Origin: Rhizobium grahamii CCGE 502
GTDB lineage: Bacteria; Pseudomonadota; Alphaproteobacteria; Rhizobiales; Rhizobiaceae
DNA: 34,460 nucleotides
Assembly (NCBI RefSeq): GCF_000298315.2
Contig: NZ_AEYE02000019.1
Location: forward strand, 1-34,460
Reading direction: 5' to 3'
In this document: piece after piece, positions 18,438 to 26,673 of the stretch
How the letters are laid out: each line of letters opens with the position of its first letter
Numbering within the stretch: position 1 is the first letter of the stretch
The notes under the pieces: model-generated
What the model was told of the DNA's origin: nothing
Database searches by the model: none
Seen by the model: the letters and a program-made list of their open reading frames with translations, nothing else
Translations under genes and position numbers: made by a program

Positions 18438-18689
18438 ATGGAACAGGCAGGTATCGGCTGGATTGCAGCGATCATTATCGGCGGCATAGCGGGATGGCTC
18501 GCTGAGCAGTTCATGAAGTCGAACATGGGCGTGCTGATGAACATCATCCTCGGCATCGTCGGAGCCATCATCGCCAATGCCCTGCTATCCTTGTTCGGCG
18601 TCGCGCTCGGCGGTTGGCTCGGATATTTAATAGCGGGATTTGTTGGCGCCTGCATATTGATCGCGGTAGGCAGGCTTATACGCCGCTGA
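18438..18689 (+). CDS. GlsB/YeaQ/YmgE family stress membrane protein
   Basis: This 83-residue hydrophobic protein is of the transglycosylase-associated (GlsB/YeaQ/YmgE) family. Three membrane helices are visible, about residues 5-23, 31-50 and 58-78, with the glycine-rich signatures IIGGIAGWLAEQFMK and NIILGIVGAIIANAL. A short basic end follows. Members are induced by stress and their function is poorly known. It lies in a run of genes with EcfG promoters. A GC hairpin follows its stop (18702-18723) and another lies at 18777-18797, but neither has a T-run. Confidence 0.9.
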   Translation: MEQAGIGWIAAIIIGGIAGWLAEQFMKSNMGVLMNIILGIVGAIIANALLSLFGVALGGWLGYLIAGFVGACILIAVGRLIRR

Positions 18690-18943
18690 CACCGATACTC
18701 CACCCTCACAGTTTGCTGTGGGGGACGTGCGGGAGATCGCCAGCCACGATCCAGATGGAGCGAGCTGCCGTCGAGGCTTGCCCTTGATGAGGGCAAGTCC
18801 CATTCAACCGAGAGATCCGCCAGCCGGATGCGACGGGGAGCCGGGTATCGCGATCGTTTAGTGCTCGCCATGTCCGAGGACGGGCGGGCACCCGCCCGGC
18901 CCAATGCCGCCGCTCTCCCCAGCGTTCGCTACCGGTTTTATGG
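18690..18943. other. Intergenic stretch with two hairpins
   Basis: Holds a nine-base-pair hairpin just after the GlsB-like stop (about 18702-18723, one G-T pair) and a perfect seven-base-pair CTTGCCC/GGGCAAG hairpin at 18777-18797. They may end transcription without a T-run. No gene is supported here. Confidence 0.4.
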
Positions 18944-18968
18944 GGAACAACGCGGCACCTCCTCCGTT
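18944..18968 (+). promoter_or_regulatory. EcfG (general stress sigma factor) promoter
   Basis: A perfect GGAAC-N16-CGTT, 22 bases before the HD-domain gene start and just before its ribosome site. The implied leader is very short. Confidence 0.7.
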
Positions 18969-18990
18969 CCTGCTGCGGAGGAGATTGGCC

Positions 18991-19470
18991 ATGGCAATCA
19001 ACAGCTCAGATGATAGCGTCTCGCATCAGGTTCGCCTGGCAATGAAGACGGCGTTCGAAGCTCACGCCGGACAGATAGACAAAATGGGCGAGCCATATTT
19101 TAGCCACTGCAAACGCGTCGCAGACAGCGTCCAGGGCGATGAAGAAAAGGCCGTCGCCTTTCTTCACGATGTTGTCGAGAAAGGCGAAGGCTGGGATCTG
19201 GAGCGCATACGCGAATTGAACTTCAGCACATCCGTTGTTGATGCCATCGATGCTCTCACGCGCAGGCAAGACGAAACCGACGAAGAGTTCGTTGTTCGGA
19301 CTATGGAGAACCCGCTTGCGCGGCCCGTGAAAGTGGCCGATCTCGAGGACAATCTGCAGCAAGCCATAGCGTCCGGTACAAGTCCGGCGAAGTATAAGCA
19401 AGGCTTGGAAGTGATAGCCATGCTCGAGGCAGATCCGCACGCGGCCAATCTGATTAAAGGTAAACCCTGA
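18991..19470 (+). CDS. HD-domain phosphohydrolase (SpoT/MESH1-like)
   Basis: A 159-residue protein with the HD fold of the RelA/SpoT hydrolase group. A-x-x-x-H-A-G-Q-x-D-K-x-G-x-P-Y-x-x-H starts at about residue 22, FLHDVVE carries the HD pair, and VDAIDALTRR and VKVADLEDNL are typical later motifs (N-terminal half of the family only). Small versions may hydrolyse (p)ppGpp or related nucleotides; that activity here is inference. The ATG at 18991 has a strong GGAGGAG ribosome site and a perfect EcfG promoter, so I reject the longer frame from 18904. It is convergent with the chemoreceptor gene, only ten bases apart. Confidence 0.85.
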   Translation: MAINSSDDSVSHQVRLAMKTAFEAHAGQIDKMGEPYFSHCKRVADSVQGDEEKAVAFLHDVVEKGEGWDLERIRELNFSTSVVDAIDALTRRQDETDEEFVVRTMENPLARPVKVADLEDNLQQAIASGTSPAKYKQGLEVIAMLEADPHAANLIKGKP

Positions 19471-19480
19471 ATTCGGGTCG

Positions 19481-21196
19481 CTACGCAGCGCTCCTTTGCG
19501 ACTGCGGGGCTCGGTTGCTTTTGGAAGACCCCTCTTCCCGCTGGATAGCGCGACGATTGAGCTTGAACAGGCTGACGAGTTGCGCCAGCGCGTCGGCGCC
19601 TACTGCAAGGGTGCTGCTAATAGCAGTCGTTCGGCTGCTCATACGAGCGTTGTCCTGCGTCATCTGGTCGATTCGACCTACCGTTTTGCTAATTTCGCCG
19701 AGACCGGAGGTCTGTTCGTCGGCAGCTTTGGCGATCGTCTCGATATTGGCATCGATCTGTTTAACGAGGACGTCGATCTGTTCAAGGGCCTCGCCAGTCT
19801 CTCCGACCAGCCTTACTCCTTCACGCACTTCCTCACTGGATTTGTTGATGAGGTCTGTAATCTGATCAGCCGCCCTGGCTGAACGCTGCGCGAGATCCCG
19901 GATTTCCTGGGCTACCACCGCAAAACCTCTTCCCGCGTCGCCCGCGCGCGCAGCTTCTACGCCGGCATTCAAAGCGAGCAAGTTGGTTTGGAAGGCGATT
20001 TGATCAATCACTCCGGTGATTTTGCCGATTGCATCTGACGCGGTCTCAATACGATGCATGGCGTTGATGGTCTGTCGAACCACATCGGTCGACACGGACG
20101 TCGATGATCGCGCGCTCTGGACAAGGTTGCGTGTCTGCTTCGTACTTTCCGCCGCTTCCCGGACCACACCAGTCATCTCGATGAGTGCGGCCGACGTCTG
20201 TTCAAGCGCTTCTGCTTGCTCCCGGGAACGCTCAGCCAGTTTCTCGGAAGCCTCGCGCACATCCTGGCTGCTTTTGCTGAGGTCGCCAGTCTGGCCCAGC
20301 ACGCTCACAAGCGTTTTCTGGAATTCGCCGATTGCCTTGTTGAAATCCACCCGCAATCGTTCGAACTCGCCGACGAGCGGGTTGTCGAGGGTCACACGAA
20401 TGTTGCACGTAGCGAGTCGTTCGAGCGCCGCCCCGAGTTCCTCGACCGCATACATGCGATCTGTCACGTCCAAGGCAAATTTCACCACCTTGAACACGCG
20501 GCCCTTGTCGTCGATGATCGGGTTATAGGAAGCCTGGATGAACACCCGTCGGCCGTCTTTTCCCAACCGCATGAACTGTCCAGTCGAGAACCGACCTTCG
20601 CGCAGGTCGGCCCAGAACGAGCGATACTCATCGGATCGAGCATAGCCCGCCTCGCAGAACATCTCATGGTGCTTGCCGATGATCTCCTCCGCAGAGTAGC
20701 CGAGCGCCGACAGGAAGTTTTCATTGGCTGATATGATCTTCCCCTCGGGGGTGAACTCGATCATGGCCTGAGCACGGGAAAGGGCATCCAGCTTTCCCTT
20801 GTCCTCGCTGCTTTTGAGTTTTGCTGCGGTGATGTCGGTGGCGATTTTCACTACCTTGTAGGGCTTGCCGAAGCGGAACACCGGATTGTAAGAGGCCTCG
20901 ATCCAGATCTCATCTCCGTTTTTCGCCCGCCGCCGATATTGATGCTGGTCATATTCCCCGCGCTTGAGCTTCGCCCAAAAGGATTTGTATGCGGGGGATT
21001 CTGCCTCTTCCGCGAGCACAAACATGCGGTGGTGGCGACCGACGATTTCGGAACTGTGATAACCAACCGCGCGGCAAAAGTTTTCGTTTGCAGTGAGGAT
21101 ATTGCCGTCGAGATCGAACTCAATAATGGCGTGAGAACGGCTTATGGCGTCAAGCACACATGACGCATCCAGGCCAGGTAGCGGCAAACGAGACAT
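19481..21196 (-). CDS. Soluble methyl-accepting chemotaxis protein with two PAS domains
   Basis: A 571-residue chemoreceptor without membrane helices, so cytosolic. Two PAS domains with PAC motifs occupy about residues 10-125 and 130-245 ([40 protein letters not shown]), probably sensing redox, ligand or energy state. A short linker leads into the signalling hairpin, whose tip [20 protein letters not shown] then [20 protein letters not shown] binds CheA/CheW. The ATG at 21196 has GGAG seven bases upstream and is preferred to 21250. The bound cofactor cannot be told from sequence. The PAS domains are similar to each other and suggest a tandem duplication. Confidence 0.93.
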   Translation of the reverse strand: MSRLPLPGLDASCVLDAISRSHAIIEFDLDGNILTANENFCRAVGYHSSEIVGRHHRMFVLAEEAESPAYKSFWAKLKRGEYDQHQYRRRAKNGDEIWIEASYNPVFRFGKPYKVVKIATDITAAKLKSSEDKGKLDALSRAQAMIEFTPEGKIISANENFLSALGYSAEEIIGKHHEMFCEAGYARSDEYRSFWADLREGRFSTGQFMRLGKDGRRVFIQASYNPIIDDKGRVFKVVKFALDVTDRMYAVEELGAALERLATCNIRVTLDNPLVGEFERLRVDFNKAIGEFQKTLVSVLGQTGDLSKSSQDVREASEKLAERSREQAEALEQTSAALIEMTGVVREAAESTKQTRNLVQSARSSTSVSTDVVRQTINAMHRIETASDAIGKITGVIDQIAFQTNLLALNAGVEAARAGDAGRGFAVVAQEIRDLAQRSARAADQITDLINKSSEEVREGVRLVGETGEALEQIDVLVKQIDANIETIAKAADEQTSGLGEISKTVGRIDQMTQDNARMSSRTTAISSTLAVGADALAQLVSLFKLNRRAIQREEGSSKSNRAPQSQRSAA

Positions 21197-21338
21197 CTTC
21201 AACTCCCAAAAACAGAATCTCACCCGCGGCCCGGCGCCTGGGAGTAGCAATACTTCAGGTCAACCTATGTCGCTATGATTAATGGGCGATTAAGTGTCCT
21301 GCCGTGGATAGACAATACGTCAGTCCTCTTGAGTCATT

Positions 21339-22295
21339 TCAGTAACCGCCGACGATTGGCACAATTTCCCCGGTGATGTAGCTCGACATCTGCGGAGAAG
21401 CGAGGAACACGTAGGCAGGCGCGATCTCCTCCGGTTGTGCCGCCCTTTTCATGGGGGTCCGGCTGCCGAACGTCGCTACGTCCTCGGCCTGCTTGTCGGA
21501 TGGATTAAGGGGTGTCCAGACAGGGCCTGGCGCGACCGCGTTGACACGAATGCCCTTCGAGACGAGCTGACCCGACAAAGCCTTTGTGAAAGCATGGATA
21601 CCGCCCTTCGTCATTGAGTAGTCGAGCAACTCTTTTGAACCTTCCAGCCCTGTCACAGAACCCGTATTGATGATGGCAGAGCCATTCCTGAGGTGGGGAA
21701 TTGCGGCCTTGGCCATGTAGAAGTAGCCATAGAGGTTCGTCTTCAACGTTTCGTCGAAGTGCTCGTCGGTGAGATCCTCGATGTTGGCGGCGTGGACTTG
21801 GAAGGCGGCATTATTGACGAGAATGTCAAGCTTTGAGAATTGCATCTTTGTCTTCTCGACTGCCTTACGGCAGAAGCTTGGATCTTTTACGTCGCCGGGG
21901 ATGACGAGGCATTTGCGCCCTTCCTTTTCAACGGCAGCCCTCGTTAACTCGGCATCCTCGGTCTCGTCCAGATGAACGATCACCACGTCGGCTCCTTCGC
22001 GGGCGAACAGGATGGCTACGGAGCGGCCAATACCGGAGTCGCCTCCGGTGATCAGGGCAACCTTGTCCTTAAGCTTCTCGGACCCCTTATAGAACGGCGC
22101 ATCATAGAGTGGAGCCAATGGAAGGTCGGCTTCTGAGCCGGGCTTATCCTGATGCACGGCCGGATATGGGGGTTCTGGATATCGACGCGCACCCGCCTGC
22201 ATGGCACCGGGGGACTTCGACTTTTCATTCTTGTCCGCCTGATCGACCTGTTTCTGGATTTCGCGCTGTTTTGCGGCTGTGGCTTTTGATGACAT
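21339..22295 (-). CDS. SDR family oxidoreductase (YghA-like)
   Basis: A 318-residue short-chain dehydrogenase. An N-terminal extension of about 70 residues, rich in K, P and Q, precedes the catalytic domain: cofactor motif TGGDSGIG (83-90), NNAAF, the active-site segment with S...YSMTK, and a C-terminus VFLASPQMSSYITGEIVPIV. The extension is typical of a stress-related group that includes E. coli YghA. The substrate is unknown. A good AGGAG ribosome site sits seven bases before the ATG. No EcfG site was found within 140 bases upstream. Confidence 0.93.
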   Translation of the reverse strand: MSSKATAAKQREIQKQVDQADKNEKSKSPGAMQAGARRYPEPPYPAVHQDKPGSEADLPLAPLYDAPFYKGSEKLKDKVALITGGDSGIGRSVAILFAREGADVVIVHLDETEDAELTRAAVEKEGRKCLVIPGDVKDPSFCRKAVEKTKMQFSKLDILVNNAAFQVHAANIEDLTDEHFDETLKTNLYGYFYMAKAAIPHLRNGSAIINTGSVTGLEGSKELLDYSMTKGGIHAFTKALSGQLVSKGIRVNAVAPGPVWTPLNPSDKQAEDVATFGSRTPMKRAAQPEEIAPAYVFLASPQMSSYITGEIVPIVGGY

Positions 22296-22614
22296 CGTAT
22301 TCTCCTATCTGATTGAAGGAACAACGCCAGTCCGCGGAAAAGGTTACAGCCTCGGCTCCGAAGATACGGCAGGCCTCGCAGACGGCCGGATCTCAAAGAC
22401 CGTGCATTGGCTCCGGCCGCAATTGATCCAAACCGACTGAGCGGAGATGCTGGCTGAGGACAGCGCTGCGCATAATCTGTTCAAAGCCTGTTACATCAAA
22501 AACAGCGGCTGTACTCGTGAAGGGATAACAACCACCGACTATATCGGCGGGTTTTGGGGTGATCTGAGGAATCTTGCGAAAAGGATGTCTCTAGCGGGCG
22601 CCCGCGCCGCGATT
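22296..22614. other. Gap without a supported gene
   Basis: An open frame from 22447 runs into the VapC remnant and has no ribosome site or domain. A perfect 12-base palindrome, GCGGGCGCCCGC, lies at 22596-22607. Nothing else stands out. Confidence 0.4.
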
Positions 22615-23005
22615 TTAGCCGTGCCACGGGTTAATTCGGATCACGCCTGTATCATCGAAATCCTGAACATTACGCGTGACTACAGCTAAACCGTGAACCA
22701 GCGCGGTAGCGGCGATCAAAGCATCAGCCTCATTGCGGCGGTCTGGAATATGCAAGTGGGCACAACGGGTCGCTATCGCGTCATCGATTGGCAGAACCCG
22801 CTCTGCGAATTCAGGGCGGACCCGGCTATCCATCCATACCCACAAGCGAGAACCCTGGCCGGCGTTGCGACGCGGGATGCTTAATATCCCGCGCTCGATT
22901 TCCAGGATCGTAATCGCTGAAATGAACAAATCACTGGAATCTTGCGCGCCGACCCACTTCGTCACATTGGTATCTGCTTTGCCGTCTCCAATTTGCGCAA
23001 CTCGG
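22615..23005 (-). pseudogene. vapC: Broken type II toxin VapC (PIN domain)
   Basis: The C-terminal two thirds are a clear PIN-domain toxin: ISAITILEIERGILSIPRRN, then FAERVLPIDDAIATRCA, IPDRRNEADALIAATAL with the catalytic acids, and LAVVTRNVQDFDDTGV. The N-terminus is lost: VVSELRK can be read in another frame directly before GDGKADTNVTKW, which needs one missing base. The usual L-D-T-N segment with the first active-site aspartate is not present in any frame. No recognisable VapB antitoxin lies upstream. The toxin is therefore probably dead. The product would have been a ribonuclease. Confidence 0.7.
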
Positions 23006-23117
23006 AAACGACGAAGGGCGGGAACGTCAATTGCAGCCAAGATCCTTTCACGCTGAGCATCGCCCTCGTCGTGATGAGGGAATCACCGTAGGGCTGAAGG
23101 GCGGTACCGGATCCGGA

Positions 23118-23324
23118 CTACTTGACAGATACCCGCCAGAACTGGCTGTACTTCAGCTCAACGTCCAGAGCCGAACATATCCCGCGTTTGAAAAGGTTTG
23201 CCTCGGTCAACACTGCTCGCGCGACGGATTTCTCTACCGATGTCGCGTCTTTGTTGCAAAAAACGGCCAAGGCCCGCCTTTCCATCTGGTCAACCCTGGA
23301 GACGTCATCTGGTAACTGGCTCAT
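23118..23324 (-). CDS. Small hypothetical protein
   Basis: A 68-residue frame begins at an ATG with a good ribosome site (GGGA/GGAGG region 7-12 bases upstream) and overlaps the end of the broken DUF982 gene by 20 bases. The sequence (RALAVFCNKDATSVEKSVAR and after) is helical, with no membrane segment or known domain. It could have been co-translated with DUF982. Unknown function. Confidence 0.4.
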   Translation of the reverse strand: MSQLPDDVSRVDQMERRALAVFCNKDATSVEKSVARAVLTEANLFKRGICSALDVELKYSQFWRVSVK

Positions 23325-23560
23325 ATCGTATTCCCGCCTCCCTTGCAGCATCATCAAATGCTATGCGCGCGAGGTAAGTCGGTGCCCTGCAGAACGTCGG
23401 AGCACGTTTGCCGCCCCAAGTAAGCCGGTCCGGGTACCGGCCAACCATTCGCCAGCAGCTCCGAGGCTCTTTTCGTGGTTCGGACAAACTCGGCCAGACC
23501 GCTGCCAACCGTTCTTACGATGACGCATTCGTTCCACGGACCGACACTTGATATTCTCCC
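23305..23560 (-). pseudogene. Frameshifted DUF982 gene
   Basis: Two frames together give a complete DUF982 protein. The upstream frame reads RTVGSGLAEFVRTTKRASEL then LANGWPVPGPAYLGRQTCSD and VLQGTDLPRA; the downstream frame continues ARIAFDDAAREAGIRYEP. The junction is at about 23360-23372 in a CG-repeat tract, where a two-base deletion would explain the shift. A further shift near the start (about 23540) is likely, because the best ATG, with a GAAGG site, is in yet another frame. Compare the intact relative at the left end of the window. Confidence 0.65.
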
Positions 23561-23872
23561 ATGACCTTCACCAATCGTCGGCGGGCGCTTCGAATCAGGG
23601 TCTTCCGCTTGCCACCTGTTCGCAGCGTTGATTGCTATCACCCGGGTTCGGCGCTTGCCCACGGCAGTGGTGCTGGAAAGTGGCGCAACATTGATTGCGC
23701 GACACTTGCTTTGCAAGAAGACAACGGCGGCGGCGGAATGCTGGCAAGCAAGGGAATAAAGCACCTGGAGAACCTCACACGGGAAAATCGAAAAACGCGG
23801 TTGCTCAGTCGATTCAGACCCATCCGCCTGTCCTTGTGTCCGCTGGACGGCGGTGCCGAAGTCAAGATGTCG

Positions 23873-24502
23873 TCATTGAACTTGTTTTAGTCTTCTGATC
23901 GCTTCATCAGCATCCTCCCCAAGAAATTTAATGCGGGTCAATAGCTGCTTTGAATTGACCTGATGGACGTTCGCTAGTTGCAGAAGAGATATGTCGGCAC
24001 CCTGAAAAGTGACAAAAACGTCCTCATAAGCAACCGGTCTGCGCTTAGACGTCCACACGCAATTAGACGGCTCGAAATCTCCGCTCTCTTCTAGCCGGCC
24101 AAGAATCGTTCCTGGAGGGCGTTCCCCCATGTCTCCCAAGAAAGCTGTGAAGCTGCCGGCCCAGCGCTCGCACATTTTGATCCCGATCCCGCCGAACTTT
24201 TCATACAACGGATCTGACCTGTTCTCACATCGGCCTTTGGCCTCCGCATATGCACGTCTTGTCGGAGTAACTTTGTAGCCAACCGAGTGTCCATGTACCA
24301 GGGAGCGCTGGCGGTTCCGTTCCGCTCGCAAGCATCCGCAACTTTTGCTGTCCCCCTTTTTTACGGCAGCAAGGAATATCGAGCGCTGGACGCCGCAATC
24401 GCACTGAAAAATCCAGCGCTTGTGCCGTCCAGGCACGCGATCGGGACGTAGAGCAGTCAGACGACCGAATTTTAGTCCAGCGACATCTTGGGCGGGTGGC
24501 AT
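23873..24502 (-). CDS. Phage-type zinc-binding protein (HNH/AP2-related group)
   Basis: A 209-residue protein of a group common in phages and mobile elements. An opening G-x-x-F-G-R-L-T-A-L-R motif is followed by a cysteine cluster (FQCDCG ... SKSCGCLRAERN), then AYAEAKGRCENR, FGGIGIKMCERWAGSFTAFL, GDMGERPPGTILGRLEESGD and FEPSNCVWTS. This block resembles the part of HNH/AP2-type phage endonucleases around the metal site, although an HNH triad is not clear. DNA binding or cutting is inference. The frame is intact. It may mark an edge of the mobile region. Confidence 0.65.
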   Translation of the reverse strand: MPPAQDVAGLKFGRLTALRPDRVPGRHKRWIFQCDCGVQRSIFLAAVKKGDSKSCGCLRAERNRQRSLVHGHSVGYKVTPTRRAYAEAKGRCENRSDPLYEKFGGIGIKMCERWAGSFTAFLGDMGERPPGTILGRLEESGDFEPSNCVWTSKRRPVAYEDVFVTFQGADISLLQLANVHQVNSKQLLTRIKFLGEDADEAIRRLKQVQ

Positions 24503-25333
24503 CGCTTTCCAATTCCTTTACACTTCCGACGACGTGAGACCCGAACGAAAGGCACGAGAGCGTCCGATGGTGACAGTGTCGGGAGCGCATCGTTCATGGA
24601 GCAAAGCTGCTGGGGACTAAGAAAGAAGCAGCCCGGCGTTCTACGCAAGCTATTTCTAAGTTAGCCTTCCCTGTTAAACGCAGACCTATCGTATCGACGG
24701 CACAAAAACCACAATCAACAACTGAGTACGGCAGCGTACGATCATGCCGCTATAAGCCCAAGCAAACCCAAGCTTTAGTGATGCCCTTAGCTGCATGGCC
24801 ATGGTGGGGTGAAAACCGCGCGTCACTTGACCCGTTTGAACGCGGGGTTCGGTTGCTCCCTGAGTGTCGTGCGCGACAGGCGGCAGCATTCGCGTAATCG
24901 TATTCGAGCGGCGCGAGATGCTTTCTCGCATCGGAACAACCTTCCCGTCGATTTTTACTCCCGTGCTTCCTAGTAGGTTCTAGCCACGAGTTCATCCGAC
25001 GAGGCGCAAAATGTAGCTTCGGCCATCAAGGTGCCAGACGTACAAGAAGCCAACGGCACTGGTATTCCTGTTACGTTCGACATGCATGCCTCTATCAATT
25101 GCTTGTCGGAAAATCTGATCTGACCGCCTTTGCGCTGATTCAGCCACCGTTCGCCGCGACGACGACAAATCGTCAGCAGCAGCGTCGTCATCAACATGAA
25201 GTTCGAAAAGCTGCGGGGCCACCGGTAGGGACCTCCGCCTGACGCTGGAACGCGAGGGCGACGAGCCTCGCGGCAATCTCGATACTCTTGAGGCGCTCAC
25301 CGAAGTCCACAGCCGGATTGGATAGTTGCCGCA
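24503..25333. other. Long stretch without a supported gene
   Basis: Open frames on both strands are short, lack ribosome sites and show no domains. Weak hints of transposase-like wording near 25.05-25.15 kb did not hold up. Likely degraded DNA. Confidence 0.45.
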
Positions 25334-25499
25334 CTTCGATAGGGCCACAGATCGGTTACAACTTCGATGTCGGCGAGAAAACGGCCGGGTATATGAACTT
25401 AAAGGGTACTTCGAGTTCGGGGCGAAGAACCGGGCCGAAGGCTGGAATGTTTGGCTCTCGCTTGCCTTCGCGCCCCGAGCCGCCAAGAAAGTTGAATAA
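25334..25499 (+). pseudogene. C-terminal remnant of a MetA/SphA-type outer-membrane transporter
   Basis: Two frames join to give the end of a protein of the 'MetA-pathway of phenol degradation' (SphA-like) family. TSIGPQIGYNFDVGEKTAGY and MNLKG come first; then, after a one-base shift at about 25407, YFEFGAKNRAEGWNVWLSLA, FAP and a stop. This is the typical beta-barrel end of the family. Nothing convincing of the N-terminal part remains, so it is a truncated relic. Confidence 0.6.
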
Positions 25500-25644
25500 G
25501 CGCTCACGCACCATGCCGTCGCTCCCACCGGAGAAAGATCGGACTAAACCGAGCGAAGTTGAAGTGCGTCAAAGTAGATGACGGAGCTAGGAAAAGCCCC
25601 CCTTCGAAAGTTTAGGAAGCGCTAAGGTCGCTCCAGAGGCTGAT

Positions 25645-25908
25645 ATGCAAAACGCATCATACGATCAATTTCGGTACGGTCTCGCTTTGCTGTTGGTGCG
25701 GCGACCTTATCTTCGGTGTTACGGGGATATCGCGCACTGGTGGTCTGACGCTGTCGAAGATTACGCCGTGGCAATCAAGGCTCGCGATAAGCGCGTTCGG
25801 ACGGCAATAACGAAGTGCTCCTGCGGGAATATGAGGCAAGGTGCCTGGAGCTTGAAGAGGAACTTGAAGGCAATCTCACTGCCGCGGGCGCTGGAGGATA
25901 AACGTTAA
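25645..25908 (+). pseudogene. Possible broken small helical gene
   Basis: The frame from 25645 reads plausibly to about 25800. After a shift, another frame gives NNEVLLREYEARCLELEEEL and a short tail ending at 25907, a coiled-coil-like C-terminus. No family is recognised, and the combination may be chance. Confidence 0.25.
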
Positions 25909-26044
25909 GGGTTCGGCCCTTCGAAGTAACAGCGGCAGGAGTTATGGAATGGCTTGGCGAGTGACATTGACCGCCAGCATGGCAACGCTAAGGGTCCTGA
26001 CTTTTTGGTGGGTCGTCAATTTCTAATGTGGTCCGGCATCGGCT

Positions 26045-26069
26045 GGAACAAACGATCGAGAGCACGGTT
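26045..26069 (+). promoter_or_regulatory. EcfG-like promoter of the first sRNA candidate
   Basis: GGAAC-N16-GGTT, matching the general-stress consensus except for the first -10 base. Transcription would start near 26076, exactly before the first hairpin of the candidate RNA. Confidence 0.45.
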
Positions 26070-26075
26070 TATTGG

Positions 26076-26163
26076 GTGGAACGGCGGCTTTGCCCTCTTT
26101 CCCCGCCGTTTCGAACTGTCACTATCGTTGCCCCGCTTGATCCGTGTCAGGCGGGGCTTCTTT
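26076..26163 (+). ncRNA. Candidate stress-induced small RNA, copy 1
   Basis: About 88 nt lies between an EcfG-like promoter and an intrinsic terminator. A perfect eight-base-pair stem (26080-26087 with 26103-26110) carries a C/U-rich 15-base loop containing CCCTCTTTCC. A single-stranded spacer with TCGAACTG follows, and then a terminator stem GCCCCGC/GCGGGGC (26130-26136 with 26151-26157) and TTCTTT. A C/U-rich loop at the 5' end is the layout of sRNAs that pair with ribosome sites, such as GsrN of Caulobacter, which is also sigma-T dependent. No open reading frame fits. This is a prediction. Confidence 0.45.
26130..26163 (+). terminator. Rho-independent terminator, sRNA copy 1
   Basis: Seven-base-pair GC stem, extended by TG/CA, with a 14-base loop and the tail TTCTTT. 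It closely resembles the terminator of copy 2. Confidence 0.6.
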
Positions 26164-26193
26164 ATGAGAAAGCGCTTTTTGTACGATGTGACG

Positions 26194-26218
26194 GGAACCA
26201 GAACTCAAGCGGCTTGTT
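26194..26218 (+). promoter_or_regulatory. EcfG-like promoter of the second sRNA candidate
   Basis: GGAAC-N16-TGTT, the same variant as at the glycan operon and the DUF72 gene. It starts about 30 bases after the first terminator. Confidence 0.45.
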
Positions 26219-26224
26219 ATGCGA

Positions 26225-26302
26225 GCGGGAAGGAGATGAACGCCCTTCTCTGTTTTCCTCGAACTGAAGCCCCGCCTGATCCGCTCCCAGGTGGGGCTTT
26301 TT
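26225..26302 (+). ncRNA. Candidate stress-induced small RNA, copy 2
   Basis: About 78 nt, related to copy 1: both have a C/U-rich tract (here CCCTTCTCTGTTTTCCTC), the shared word TCGAACTG, and a near-identical terminator with the words CCCCGC, TGATCCG and GGGGCTT. A GAAGG/CCTTC stem is possible in the 5' part. A start codon with an AGGAG site at 26236 opens a frame that runs through the terminator, which argues against a small protein. It looks like a diverged tandem duplicate of copy 1. Confidence 0.45.
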
Positions 26303-26304
26303 CT
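26269..26304 (+). terminator. Rho-independent terminator, sRNA copy 2
   Basis: Ten-base-pair stem (26269-26278 with 26288-26297, one G-T pair) followed by TTTTTCTT. A strong intrinsic terminator. Confidence 0.75.
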
Positions 26305-26673
26305 TACCCGCCGCGCAAAAAATACCATATTTTCAGTATCTTTTCCGCGCCTGAGACATCATCGTGGATGGGCGTCGGGCAACGACCTATAACCGCGACG
26401 TAGGGTCGAGAGCCTTCGGCCAAGGGCCGCATCGAATCGGTCCTTGGCCTCATACTTACCCATCCGACGCGCGCCTTGAAGAAATAGCGCGCCTCAAGGC
26501 GGCAAGTACTGTCATGAAAAGAAACCAGCGAAGAATGAAACAATCAGATAAATTACAGCGAAGACCACAAGAAGAAGCATAGGTCTTAGCATGCCATCTC
26601 CCGATTTGCTCTAGCAGATTGCTACAGTCGCACAGCGCAAGTAGTCGCGCCATCAATCCTGCTGGCGACCTCT

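Noticed and set aside
22296-22440. EcfG promoter expected upstream of the SDR gene
   Set aside because: No GGAAC on the relevant strand within about 140 bases, although the family is often stress induced.
22447-22689. Plus-strand frame of 80 residues before and over the VapC remnant
   Set aside because: Its end is antisense to the conserved PIN domain and it has no start signal or domain.
24970-25200. Possible IS5-type transposase wording (GGQIRFSDKQLIEACM) on the minus strand
   Set aside because: Only about 15 residues fit; the following sequence does not match in any frame and no inverted repeats were seen.
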